This document shows positions 11,691-23,540 of a stretch of DNA of 64,000 nt, one piece after another. Origin of the DNA: Hoplostethus atlanticus (taxonomy: Eukaryota > Chordata > Actinopteri > Trachichthyiformes > Trachichthyidae); assembly GCA_034670405.1 (NCBI GenBank), contig JAXDDX010000005.1:9990001-10054000 (forward strand). Reading direction: 5' to 3'. A program made the position numbers and the translations under genes. Position 1 is the first letter of the stretch. The number at the start of each line of letters is the position of its first letter. The notes beneath the pieces are model-generated. The model was given only the letters and a program-made list of their open reading frames with translations. It searched no databases and was not told the DNA's origin.

Positions 11691-13545
11691 CTACTGTGGT
11701 GACTTTAGTTTCTATTTCCTAAAGCGATTCAACAAATAGACGAGATGTTACCAGAATATCTACATGTGTTTTTCAGCCTCTTTACCACAAGTAGAACTGA
11801 ATTAGAAAGTGTTTGCTTTGTTATCATGACTGACTGAAGGGTAAAGTTGGCACTGTTCTAAACCTAGGCCACACTTTAATGGCCTGTCCCATCACTGCTG
11901 GATACTATGATGAGATTGGATGGGATTTATACTCTGTGCATTTATGACTTGTGTTTACAGTGGTACCCATTGTTTAATTTTCACACCTCGTATCTGCTAT
12001 GGTGCTGATTAATTTCCCAGTCAATTGGGGGATTTCTTGGCTGTGGAGCAAAAGTACAATAGCAGTGCAAGAAGCATGGAAACAGTGGGACTGGCAGCAT
12101 CTCTCTACATTTCCTATACTTTTTTTTGCATTATAATTTGATGCACTCTTTTTATTTTTTATTTTCTACATAGATTGGAGAATGAAATTCTAGCAGAGCA
12201 ATACTTACATGACTCACATTCAACTGTAGTCAATATCACAAGTTCCAGGCATTTCACCTTGAAATCCGGTGCAACCACTGATCGGAAACCACATGATGTG
12301 AGTCGAAGTATAAAAGTTTGTTAGTTTGGATCCCAGGTCAAAAACGTGTGAGGGCGCTCTCTATGAAGACCTGTTAGTCCTACCACTCAGCTGTGGACAC
12401 ACACACACACACACACACATCCCCTTCTACCCTCCTCTCTCCCATCATGATCCTCTTTTCTTCTTATTCCCCGTATGGCGGTCTGCTGAATGAATGAATC
12501 CATCCTGACAACAAATGGGATATAAGACAAAGAATATGTTCCTCTTCACTCCCCCGTATTACTAATAGATAGACTGTTGGGTTGCATGGCATAAATACTT
12601 TAATCACGTCGCCTCCATTTGTAACTGTGTGGCACAAACAGATTCAAACAGGGACATATGAAATATAAATTGGCATTTTTATAATGGCCCTTTGTGTGTG
12701 TGTGCGCGTGTGTGTGTAGTAGTTGTGCTCTGCAGGGACTCCCCACCCCTTGAAGACAAAGTAAATGGAGGAGGAGGAGAGAGAAGGCTTTTCTGTGGGG
12801 ATTTGAGTTGGGATGGCAGGCAGTTGTAGCGGGTCGGTACAGGGAAAAGACATTTCATTTCATCCGACAATATTGCCCCTAATTCACGCCCCCCCCACAC
12901 ACACACACACACACATACACACACTGTTATAATTCACCCTCACACTACTTGAGGACCAACTTCACATGCTGATAGGCAGTGGCTCGGTTATTGTATCTAT
13001 ATATGATGTAGATAGAGGTTGAGAGGTCAGTGCAGGTTGTATATGTGTGCGTATGTGTGTGTGTTTGTGTGTTTGTGTGTGTGTGTCCACATGAAAATCC
13101 AAGTGTGTTTGTGCACTTATATATGAATGTGTGAACATGTACATGCACACCTAAGTGCATACATACATGTGTGTTTTTACAGTACTGTAAAATGCTGTTG
13201 CAAGGCATAAAGAAAGGTGCATATGTATAAGAATATAATAACAATAAAGGCAAGCCCCAGGTTTGTGATAATGTATGTATGTGTGTAAGTATGTGTAGGT
13301 GATATATTATCAGAAAGGAAGGAGGAAACGAAGAAATGAAGGAAAGAAGGAAGGAAGGAAAGGATGGGGGGAGGAAGGGAAGCTGACCAGAGGTGGAAAA
13401 TGCTGGTTGCTTACCACAGGAGGAAACCTAGTTAGTAGAACAAATGCACAGAGCATGTAGACCAGAAGCAACATGGTTTCTGGGAGCTTGTACTACACTC
13501 CTGTCGGACAACATGTCAAACCAAGGCTGATCCATCACACTCACG

Positions 13546-13546
<1 letters not shown>

Positions 13547-13594
<48 letters not shown>
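13547..13594. repeat. (AC)n microsatellite
   Basis: Uninterrupted AC run of about 24 units. Confidence 0.95.
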
Positions 13595-13596
<2 letters not shown>

Positions 13597-14174
13597 TCCT
13601 GTAGTGCATCTCCAACCACAGATCTGTCATTGTACAGCCTGTAGAACATCTTGTCTGTCAGCCTGTAGTACATCTTAAATCACGAGTCCATCATTGTACA
13701 AAGTGAAGAACATCTAGTGTGTCTTGTTCTCAACCCAAGATTGAAAACTGAGGCCATTATGACTACATGGATTTTACACTTTCGCATAACAGGCACACAC
13801 ACATTGAAAATTTTACATTGATGAGTGCAGGGATTTCACATCTGCACACACACACACCAAAATGTATACAGTCTCTATTATAAGTCCTCACACACAGGGG
13901 TACAAGAACACATGCATGCTGCTTTATAGCGCATAGACACACACATACATACAGTACATGATGGCTAGAACACATAGACAGACAGACACACACACACACA
14001 CTCTTAAGCTGCGATAAAATCTGTCTGACACATTGACCACAACCAGCTCTGCATTATAACCTGTCTCACATCTTAGCCTCTGTCTGGGCACTTCACAGCG
14101 AGTCTGCCCCTCTGTTTCTTTCATCCTCTCCTTTTTTCCCTACCCTCGCACCATCTCTCTATCTCACACACATA

Positions 14175-14205
<31 letters not shown>

Positions 14206-15258
14206 CAGACAACAAAGGTCGGCTCTGCATAGTTTCAGACAGGAAGTTGAAGTTCTTCTGTCCTCTGAGCTCTTTCATCAGCTGACAACTAGCTGACTGA
14301 GAAAGGCCAGGAGGGCTCTCGTGCTGGAGGAAGTGAGTTACCACACTCTCTTTCTACGTCTGTCTGTCTCTCTGCTGCGTTGTCTGTCACTTTCTCTTTC
14401 TACCGCTCTCTCTTTATCTCTCTCTCTCTGTTTGTTTCTCTCTCGCTCCCTTTCCCGGCGGCAGGATATTAGCAGGTGTTGTCACAGAACTGTAAGACGT
14501 GTAATGATGTGTTGTGAGTCGTCTCTCATGGATATTAGGAAGAATTGTCAGAAAGCAAGACAGTGAGAGAGGCAGAGAGACAGAGAAAGCAGAGAGGGGT
14601 GGAGAGTTGGGAAAATGAGAGCAGGAAAGAGGTGGACGGAAGGAGAGAGAGTGTTAGTCTCCCATGCAAGGGGTCACATAAGTGCAGTGTCACTTAGTGT
14701 CATTTTTCTTACCCATGGGAACAACCTGCTCTTAAAGTAAATGTGCTTCCAGGTTTGGGAAGCTTATTTGCAGAATCTTGTCCAATAAATGTTCCTGATT
14801 AGCAACTTAATAAAATTATAATAACTAAATATCCAGAAAATGAATTAAAACAATAATTAAAAAAGATTTCAGACTGTTCTATGAATAGTGTTTTCATCAT
14901 CCTCTACTGCCATGATTAACCATTATTTCAAGCTGTGCAAAATAATGTTGCCCCAGCGTTCAGAGCCTGACACCAACCTTTCATCAACTCTCAGGTGGAA
15001 CACTGACAAAGCCCCTCTGGAAAGGAAAACTGAAATATAGCTCAAAGACTTCCGGTATCTGGATTTGTGTGTGTGTGCGTGTGCGTGTGTGTGTTTGTGT
15101 GTGTGTGTGTGTGTGTTTGTGTGTGAGAAAGAAAGAAGCAGAGGCCGAAAGACTCCAAGCAAGAAAGAACGAGAGCAAGAAAGAGAAAGAGAGAGAGCAA
15201 GAGACAAAGGTACAGAAATAAATAGAATAAGAATAAAGAGAGAGAGAATAAAGAGAGA

Positions 15259-15264
<6 letters not shown>

Positions 15265-15310
<46 letters not shown>
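15265..15310. repeat. (AG)n microsatellite
   Basis: Pure AG run of about 23 units at the end of a longer purine-rich stretch that begins near 15121. Confidence 0.95.
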
Positions 15311-15312
<2 letters not shown>

Positions 15313-15466
15313 TGTCCATCCCTGGTCGGAGAGGTAACAGTCCAGATAGCGCTGGCGGCCTTCGATTGAGCGATAATCTCCTTATCCTCTCCTGTGTGAT
15401 AAGTGGACATTGGATCTATCTGGAGTGACTCACTGCTGCTCTCTGTCTGTCTGCCTGATTGCTTTG

Positions 15467-15467
<1 letters not shown>

Positions 15468-15506
<39 letters not shown>
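15468..15506. repeat. (CA)n microsatellite
   Basis: Pure CA run of about 19 units, followed by GCATGCATGCATATG. Confidence 0.95.
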
Positions 15507-15509
<3 letters not shown>

Positions 15510-15669
15510 TGCATGCATATGTACTCTGTGTGACTGTCCAACAACACACACATGTACTGAAATTCACATGCGCACACAGACACATATGCAGACACACTGT
15601 CTGACTATCAAGTCTCACACACACACATACACACACACACATTTTGGCACAGAGACACAGGTGTGCGCT

Positions 15670-15672
<3 letters not shown>

Positions 15673-15709
<37 letters not shown>
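15673..15709. repeat. (AC)n microsatellite
   Basis: Pure AC run. Degenerate CA-rich DNA connects it to the run at 15468-15506. Confidence 0.93.
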
Positions 15710-15711
<2 letters not shown>

Positions 15712-16707
15712 CTGAGCAGCTGGCTGAGCACCCAGGGGATGGATAGCATTACATTTAAACACTTAACAGACCAACTGCCTGTCTTAATGTATCTCAGACC
15801 CTTCCTCTCCCTTCTACAGCTGCTGCGAGAGATAGAAAGATAGATGTTTCTACTAATGGATCAAAGGAAAAATGAGGATTTAAGAGGGAGAAATGCCCCA
15901 GAGGAGTGGTGTGTCCTGAAGAGATATATTATATGACATTCTTTGTCTGGTGATTTTATCATGTGCTATTTTCATCAGAAGCAGCTTAGCTGAAAATGTA
16001 TGTTGCAACCACACAGCATTTCGATGTGTCTATAAGATGTACACTATTATGACATGTTCTTTGTCCGGTGGTTTTGTCACAGGCTTTCATCATTAGCAGG
16101 AAGGAAAGAGATCTCTTGAGTGGGTAAGTTGGCTTTTAATGTGGAGAGAGCGACTGGAGCATATCGACCTTAAGAAATGAGACAGATATGTGGGCCTGAA
16201 CTGTGTTTGATGAGTTAATCTTCGATAGGTTAACCCATGGAATGGACTACATCATGTTCACTTTCCTGTTCTTTTGAATAACAGGCTGGTGATAGTATAG
16301 GGCGACTTTTCTTAGTGTAAAAATTTGCACAATCTGCCTTTTCTGCCATTTGCCAACTCCTTTTTTTTATTGCTATATACAACAGAAAAAACATTGTAGG
16401 AAAACGTGGTTGTGTATGAGTGGGACAGCTTATTGAAACTGAAATATTCCATCCATAAGTTTCCATCAAGTTGCAGTGCAGTCTCGTTATCTGTCTGTCA
16501 GTTGGAGTCAAAAGAAACCAACCCTGGCCATACTCTGAACAACTGAAATAATGTTTTAGGTTATTGTGACCCAGGTAACACACAACAGAATGAAAACATG
16601 GGTAATGCTGCTCAATCTATTTTAGTCTGTTCAAAAAACCTGATTAATACTGATAGACATTAGGAGAGAGAGAAAGAAGGGGTGGAAGAGGGAGAGAGAT
16701 AAATCGG

Positions 16708-16735
<28 letters not shown>

Positions 16736-16738
<3 letters not shown>

Positions 16739-16880
16739 AAACCATTAGTCAACTGTTATTAATGGCTCGCCCATATGCATGTGCTGGACAATTAACCATT
16801 CACAGGTGAATGTAACCGATAGGCGCCTTGTTTCCCCCCCGGCAAATCGAATGAGCCTCGATAACATCAATGGCATCCCT
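16736..16880. promoter_or_regulatory. Possible conserved non-coding block (unproven)
   Basis: Complex stretch after a GA microsatellite with TTATTAATGGC, CCATATGCATGTGC, GGACAATTAACCATTC and GATAACATCAATGGC motifs. Homeodomain and octamer-like sites are dense and no coding frame is seen. The inference is from texture only. Confidence 0.27.
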
Positions 16881-19800
16881 CTTTTTTGCTGCTCTCATTC
16901 ATTTTGCTTTTTTTCCCCCCGTCTTTTCCGCTGCATGGTTGTGTCCTTTTGGTTATCAAACTATCGCCAAAATTTGTTCACCCATCTATCGAGGTGGAGA
17001 GAGGGAAGGAGAGAGGGAGAAAGGGAAGAGCCTAATTACTTCAGCCTGTTCCACTGTCAGGTCATTAATAAAACCTAGTTATCTTCCAGTGACGCCCAGC
17101 CAGGAGCCTCCCCCAGCCATATCCACCCCTTATCTACCATAAAATATTTGGGAATTTTTCTATAAAAAATAATTCAAGATTTTTGTCTGGGCTAGATATT
17201 AAAAAAAAACACATACTGGCTATGCGGGAGATATTCATGGCATAATGGAAAAAGTCCCCCTAAGTGTGTGTGTGTGTGTGTGCGTGTGCGTGTGTGTCTC
17301 TGTGTGTTTGCATGCGCATGTCTACACGCATGTGTGTGTTCCAACTGGATAAATGTGCTAGAATTACACCAGTCTTGGCTTCATAAACATTGATGGATCT
17401 GGGCAACCTGCAAATGCAGATAAGGACCCTGGAAAAATCACTGGGGCAGCTTTTTACTTCTTGGCCAATGTATATTTAAAAAAAAGAGGATATATGCTAT
17501 AGGTTACATATGCATTACTTACGCCTTTGCCCACATACATCAATGACAAGCATGGGGAAATGAATAATAACAATAATAACGTGGTGGGGTTGTCCTGCCG
17601 AGTCCAGCCGTGCATATATTACACCCGCCTCAATAGAATAGTAAGGCAATATTGAGTTCATTTCCTGTAGTGTAACCTCTTTGGCCTGCTTGCTAGGGAG
17701 TCTGGTAGATAGAACGCAGGGGATAGAGTTTGTATATCAGGCTGGGAACATGGGGCGACACTGTTTTTTACCTGCTCTCATCTGTCTAGCTACAAGCCCG
17801 GAACTAAGTTTACATTTATTTACCCGTGGTCGGCCGTACCAAAACGAGTAAATTGTTTGTTGGACTTGTGAGGGCTGGGCATGGTGTTCTCCGGGATATT
17901 AGTAACAGTCAAAGCAATTTTTCATGGAAATTATGTCGAGTTCAGCTTTGGAACTTTGTCTTTTGGAGTGTGTTGTGCCTCGGCGGTTGAGCTGCCTTGA
18001 GTTTCCTGTTTCCTGTTGTTCTTGCTCCGGGGGCCACAATTTATCAGATACAAAATTTGACAGTTCACCAACATATATTTCATATAATGTACACTTGTAT
18101 TTCCCCACCTGTGCTCTCTTTCTATGTGTTTCTCTTTTTCTCATTGTATGTGTGTGTGTGTGTGTGTGTGTGTCTTTCAGAAACAACTCCTAATACCCAT
18201 CCATTATCTTCATCTCCCCCCTGTGTTGACAGATCATTTCCAACTGCTTTGAAACAGTAGCGCCCTCAGCTGTGTACCCGTCTCTGATCACACAAGCCCC
18301 GTATTCAACTGGAAATTGAGTAACTGGATAACTGGATATGGAATATAAAAGATGTTCTTTGCTCAAAACATCTTATCCAAAGCATTCCTGCGTAACTCAA
18401 CTCAACAGAGGAGGGAGGAGGAGTTGAGAGTTCAAACGGAGTGTCAGGAGAATCCACAAACAGGTGTCTCCTCTCGTGTTCAACGCGCAGACGGAACAAA
18501 AGAAATGTGGTGTTCAGTTCATGCCAATTCATCAGACTGGCTGTATATGCATAGAGGCAACAAAGCTTTCATTTTAGTTGACTGCACAAGAAGTTCTATT
18601 TGGATATAAGGACTGGTCAAAGTGAAAATTGCTTTAAAATTGCTTTATATTGCGGTCAAATTAGACTTTTTACTGTTTAAGGAAAAAAGCATGCCAAAAA
18701 GCATCAAAATGGTTGCATATAGTTTTTGTTTTCTAAATGACTGTATAGATAAAGTTAACACAAACACCACAGCTGGTATACACAAGGTTTAATTCAATCA
18801 AACTGCTTTTATCTAATATCCCCCTCCACACACAAACCCCACCCCCCATATGATTTAGGGTCAGTCATGCCCGTCTCCTCTGTTCTGCATTTAGGGTTCA
18901 TGAATAAGTAATGACATCTCACATCACCTCAGAGAACTGACAGTCAGGCCGGGCGCTTTCATCTGCTCCAGCCCATGTTCAATGTTAATGTTTTTCTTCC
19001 TTCCTGATCATGTGAGAGACAGGCAGCTGACCCGAAACCACCACAAACAGTAGCAACCTGTGAGCGCATAAAAGGTAAATATTAAATTCATAATTTGATT
19101 TAAAGTCATTATTTAGGATCAACACTCATAGTTTTAAAACTCTCAGGTCCCGATTCATTAACATTGTGTTGCTAACATGGCATTCTGATTTGTCAATTTG
19201 GTGCACATGCTCTTGCCTGCACAAATCTGAGCCAAAAGAACCCAAAGCAGCAGTACTGACATTTGAGTCCTCAATTATTCTGGAAAAAATAATCATCAGT
19301 CAAATCAATCAAAAGTTGCTGTACTCTGTCACCATGGCCTTCCCATGCCCAGAATCATTCAATAGGGTAGTGTTCCTAAAACTATAATTTGGGATCTTAA
19401 ATACAGCCTGTTTCTGGGTCCCAACATGACAAGAGTGGTAGTATGTTTTCATTAAACTGAGTCCCAAGAAAAGATTAAACTTGCATCCTGAAAACATTTA
19501 GACTTTAGATTTAGGCTACCTCAAAATACAGTGTTGGCACAGTGTAGTAAGCTTCTCTTAGTTGAATGAATCACTGCGCAACCAAACCCTGTGGTGGGGC
19601 AACAGAGTTTCAACAGAGGGCAACATATTGAAGTCACAAATTGAGGCTTTCAAATTAATATGAGAAATACTCCATATAATGCCTCTCAGGAGTGGAACAG
19701 CGGTGCAGCAGCAAGCATGCAGTGAAAAGTGGATACGATGGTGGCATCTGTATGCGTGTCAGGTTTGGATGGTGGATGGATTTCCCAAACATTCCGCGGC

Positions 19801-21460
19801 GTATAAAATGTGCAACGATAATGCCATTAAACCCAACAGTCAGTCATACACCCTTACAGTTCAACACATTATGAATCTATTACCAGCTTAAGCACTCATG
19901 GCAGCCGTGTGGTGCAATACGTTATAGAGTATGACTTGTAATTCAATCTATAGTCATAAAATGAAACAAATGTACTGTCTTCATGGGCTCACAAGGTGAT
20001 TGATACCTTCATGGTTTGTGGATGTAGGTCTTTCACTCTCTCTCTGTTTCACACACACACAGGCACGCACACACACACACATCACAGCATCATCAAAGGA
20101 CCACAGCAGTGTCTCAACAGGGTTTTAAAGGAGAATCAGACAACTACCATCGATCCAGATTATGTGATCAATCCCTTAACCTGTCAGTTCAATATGAGGC
20201 TCTTCACTGAATCTGTCTCCTTCAAATACCATGCTGGAGCCTACATAAAGCAGAAGGCACTGCTTTGTGTGTGTGTGTGTGCATGTGTGTGTATGTGTGT
20301 GATCAATGTGTGTTTAAATTATTTTCTCATTTCTTGAGAAATGGACATGTCCAACCTTAAACCATAGTATCAGTGAATAATGATCACAGTACAGAAATCT
20401 GTCAGTTTTCCATTGGTCTGTGTTGTAATGTACCACTACGGAGGAGCGGCTATATTCTGATTCCATCATCCAATACATCTCAGTGGTAAATGGACTAATA
20501 CCGTTGATGAGTATGGTCTAAATACTAAGACAAGTGAGGTGGGTATACTCTGTATGTGTATACCATCAACTACATCACTTTCTGTTGCTCATGAAAATGA
20601 TGTTCCTGGTCCATCGTCATGTGACAGAAATGCTATCCATTTGGAGGAAAACCACGTTATCTGCTGTTTATTTTTCAATATTTAAAAATACAGAGGACTA
20701 TACATTTTTTACACAGTTTGACTTTGATGCCAGCAATTATTCTTTTAAGAATAAGGGTCACATTTTTCAAATAGATGGATATCTCATTATTGAATGAATT
20801 TCTGGCTATTGAAAGTTTCAATTGTAGAACTTCAGGAAATGAGTTGGTTCAGTGAGGTATGGAGACTCTACTAAACGTTTGTCATGACACTAATGCTTTT
20901 AACCTGATTAATATGTGTTTTGAAGTGTGTCAGTTCTAAAGGGCAACATTGGAAGAGGACATTAATCAAGTGACACTCTTGGTGTGATTTACTGTCCCAA
21001 AGCACAAAACGACCATAATATATCTGCAGCAGGTTGATTTTTTCTTATGAACACCGTGTTTTAACAATGACCTAAACCTTTAAAAAACAAAGAAATCTGC
21101 ATGTTTCTCTTTTCCTCATGCACAAATGATCAAAGCTCTTAAGGTTATATTGAATTTAAAATTAAACAAGGCAATATGTCCTTGTACAGATGTTTCATTG
21201 GAAATGTTGCACTATTTTCGTTACAGTTGACAAAACCTGTAGAAAAAACATTTTGGCTTAGTAGTCTTTCACTTATTCTATATTAATCTGCCATATTTAA
21301 CTAGTCCTAAGGTTAATTAAGTATGGTGGACACCTTGGTCATTAAACATCCCTGCCATTATTCTTCAGTAGAAAATAATAAATAGTAAACCTGAAGGGGG
21401 AAGGGGGATGGCCAGTGGCAAACTGTCTTTACTGTCTGTTATTTAACTACTTTTAAGTCA
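16881..21460. other. Intergenic, no gene seen
   Basis: Mixed unique sequence with TG/GT runs near 17265-17300, 18146-18176 and 20266-20300. Short frames show no family resemblance. Nothing further is identified. Confidence 0.5.
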
Positions 21461-21468
21461 GCAGCAAA

Positions 21469-22020
21469 CAGAGCCGGCCCTACCCGTTAAGCGATATAAG
21501 CAGTTGCTTAAGGCCCCCTGGTCTCTGGGGGCCCCCTACAAAATATTTGTTTTAATGAACACGAGACAATAATGAAACAAAAATGTAACTTCCTAAACAA
21601 AAACTGACAACATTTCGTGCCATTTTTGCCCACAAATAGTGACAAAACAATAAGCTCAGAGACGGGTGAAATGGACAATTTAGGTAGGCTAAGTAATTTA
21701 CTGTCCCCTACGAAACAAGCACTCCCAGGATTCTGTGGGAAAAAAAATCACATTTTGCGGGATAAGTATCTTCACAAGCTATTCTTCGACAGTTTGCCAG
21801 CACTTAATAAACAAATACTGTATTTACTGTAGTCTTAAAGATAGTGTTGCTGCTAATAGGTCCCACTTTAGTCTTCACATGCTTATTTGTACATTATGTG
21901 TGCTTAAACTAATATTTACAATACACAAGTTGGTTCAGTGCCATGTGAAGTGCCAACACGTTACAATGAGTGGGGCCCCCAAACCAAATCCTGCTTAGGG
22001 CCCCCAAAAGTCTAGCCCTG
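21469..22020. mobile_element. hAT-like non-autonomous element
   Basis: The left end is CAGAGCCGGCCCTA and the complement of the right end is CAGGGCTAGACTTT. GGCCCCC-rich subterminal stretches occur at both ends. The flanks are GCAGCAAA (21461-21468) and GCAGTAAA (22021-22028), an 8-bp duplication with one mismatch. The interior is A/T-rich and shows no transposase. The length of 552 bp, the CAG ends and the 8-bp duplication point to hAT. Confidence 0.75.
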
Positions 22021-22107
22021 GCAGTAAAAATAATAATAATGTCCCTCTTGTTCTTCCACCTGCCATGTTTCCCAGCCCCAGAGAACGCCCAAGTTACACT
22101 AACCTTA

Positions 22108-22692
22108 TAGAGCCCTCACACACCAACCCGACCGTCGGCCGCTGTTGAGTGTCTGTGGCATAGACCGTAGTTTTTGCAGTGTGTCCCGCACCATTGGCCC
22201 TCGTCGGCCCATGTCGGCGGCTTTTCAGCCGATTGAGCATGTTGAATCGGAGGCCGTCGGTGAGCGAGAACTCTGTGATTGACTGTTCAGTTTAAGCGAA
22301 TCAGTGCACGAGAAGAGAAACGGAAGTGAACAAAGCAAACTAACGACACTCTCAAGAGGGCGCAACACAGAAGGCAACTGACAATATTCTCGATTAGTAA
22401 CGAAACCGCTTTAGTGGAAATCGAACGCTACTTTATTTGTTTGTATTTCCGTGATCCTGGGTCTTCCGGATAGTTTTAAATATCACAAATACAGATTGCC
22501 ACCTCCTGGTATGGAAAGTTATTTCATTTCACGCATGCGCAGAACATATGAGCATGTCGGCCGTCAGCTGGCCGTCGGCTGTAGTCGTTGCGATGTGTTC
22601 AAGTGTAACTTTTACAGGTGACATGAGGCAACGTGAGGCGACGCAAAGCGATCTGAGAGTTGTTTGACATCGGCTTGGTGTGTCTGGACCTA
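22108..22692. mobile_element. MITE with long inverted ends, PIF/Harbinger-like
   Basis: The left end runs TAGAGCCCTCACACACCAAC and the complement of the right end runs TAGGTCCAGACACACCAAGC. Repeated GTCGGCCG-type motifs lie inside both ends. The element is about 585 bp, noticeably CpG-rich compared with its surroundings, and has no coding frame of interest. Exact boundaries and target duplication are unclear because the flanks are TA-rich, so the superfamily call is tentative. Confidence 0.55.
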
Positions 22693-23219
22693 TATACATG
22701 GCAGATGTGGGTAAATCAAGAACAGGACTTAAAACCGCTACCTGCACTACACTTTTAGATCACCTATTAGTAGATAGAGACTTGATAGTTAATATAGTGG
22801 TACTGCATACAGGGCATTGTGAGGAGCAGTATGGGCATCTTCTTTGAGATGTTGTTTCTATTGTTGTCCAGAGGTCTGTTGCTTCTGTTACCCTTTTTAA
22901 ATGATATGCAATGGATGTTCATTAGCACTTTTATTCATGTGTGCAACAGTGAATTGTGATTGTGATTTGGGCGACAATACAACTTATTTTTCATAGTTTG
23001 TAGCGGCTGTCGTTTTGAAATATGGTTGAAAACAAAACAACTGGTGATGGATTCCCATTGAAGAGGAGAGTACGGTTTTAGAGGAAGTAACTAATAATAC
23101 CAAGCCCCTTCCCATCTGTTATGACTCTCTCTCTCTATATCTCTCTCTCTCTCTCTCTTCCCCCTTTCATTTATTTGTCCTCCTCTTTTTTCATTGTTGA
23201 AGTGGCTGGATGATGCCCC

Positions 23220-23343
23220 CTTCCCAGCCCCCCTCTCATTCTTGCATATTCATTTCATGTTAAATTGATGGATTAAGTTATCCCTGGCTCAAAATCAATC
23301 CTGGCCTGCTATTCCTTCATAGCGGACCACAGTCCCAGAGAGA

Positions 23344-23388
<45 letters not shown>

Positions 23389-23540
23389 CATTGAGACACT
23401 GATAAGGCTCGGTCCCATTATATGTCATTTTAAACAAAGAAGCAAAGCAGCCTGTGGAGACTCCCTATCAGCTATTAAACAGAGACGTAGCATGCAGCCT
23501 GAGATTGATGATTAGCATTTTCTCCTGGTAGAATAAAGAC
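23220..23540. promoter_or_regulatory. Possible conserved non-coding block, split by (AG)n
   Basis: Unique sequence on both sides of the AG microsatellite at 23337-23385. Motifs include TGCATATTCATTTCATG, AATTGATGGATTAAG, ATCAGCTATTAAACAG and TTGATGATTAGCATTTTC. The homeodomain-site density is high and no frame spans it. No alignment evidence. Confidence 0.25.
23337..23385. repeat. (AG)n microsatellite
   Basis: AG run with a single GTG interruption near its start. Confidence 0.95.

Larger units (their letters stand above)
9870..12390. other. Intergenic A/T-rich sequence, no gene seen
   Basis: Non-repetitive and A/T-rich, with unusually few microsatellites for this part of the window. No exon-like frame is recognised. 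Two sub-blocks (about 11060-11240 and 11440-11690) have the motif density of possible regulatory elements. Confidence 0.5.
12390..16740. other. Intergenic, extremely microsatellite-dense
   Basis: CA/TG, GA/TC and mixed runs occur every few hundred bases: about 12398-12418, 12896-12922, 13547-13594, 14177-14202, 15066-15124, 15265-15310, 15468-15506, 15673-15709 and 16707-16734. The long open frames here are Thr/His, Val/Cys or Ser/Leu strings from these repeats. Nothing gene-like is seen. Confidence 0.65.

Noticed and set aside
14984-15843. Several 90-169-codon open frames on both strands
   Set aside because: All are translations of CA, GA and GT repeats, open in many frames at once.
21617-21998. 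Overlapping 71- and 87-codon frames
   Set aside because: They lie within the hAT-like element and show no transposase or other similarity.
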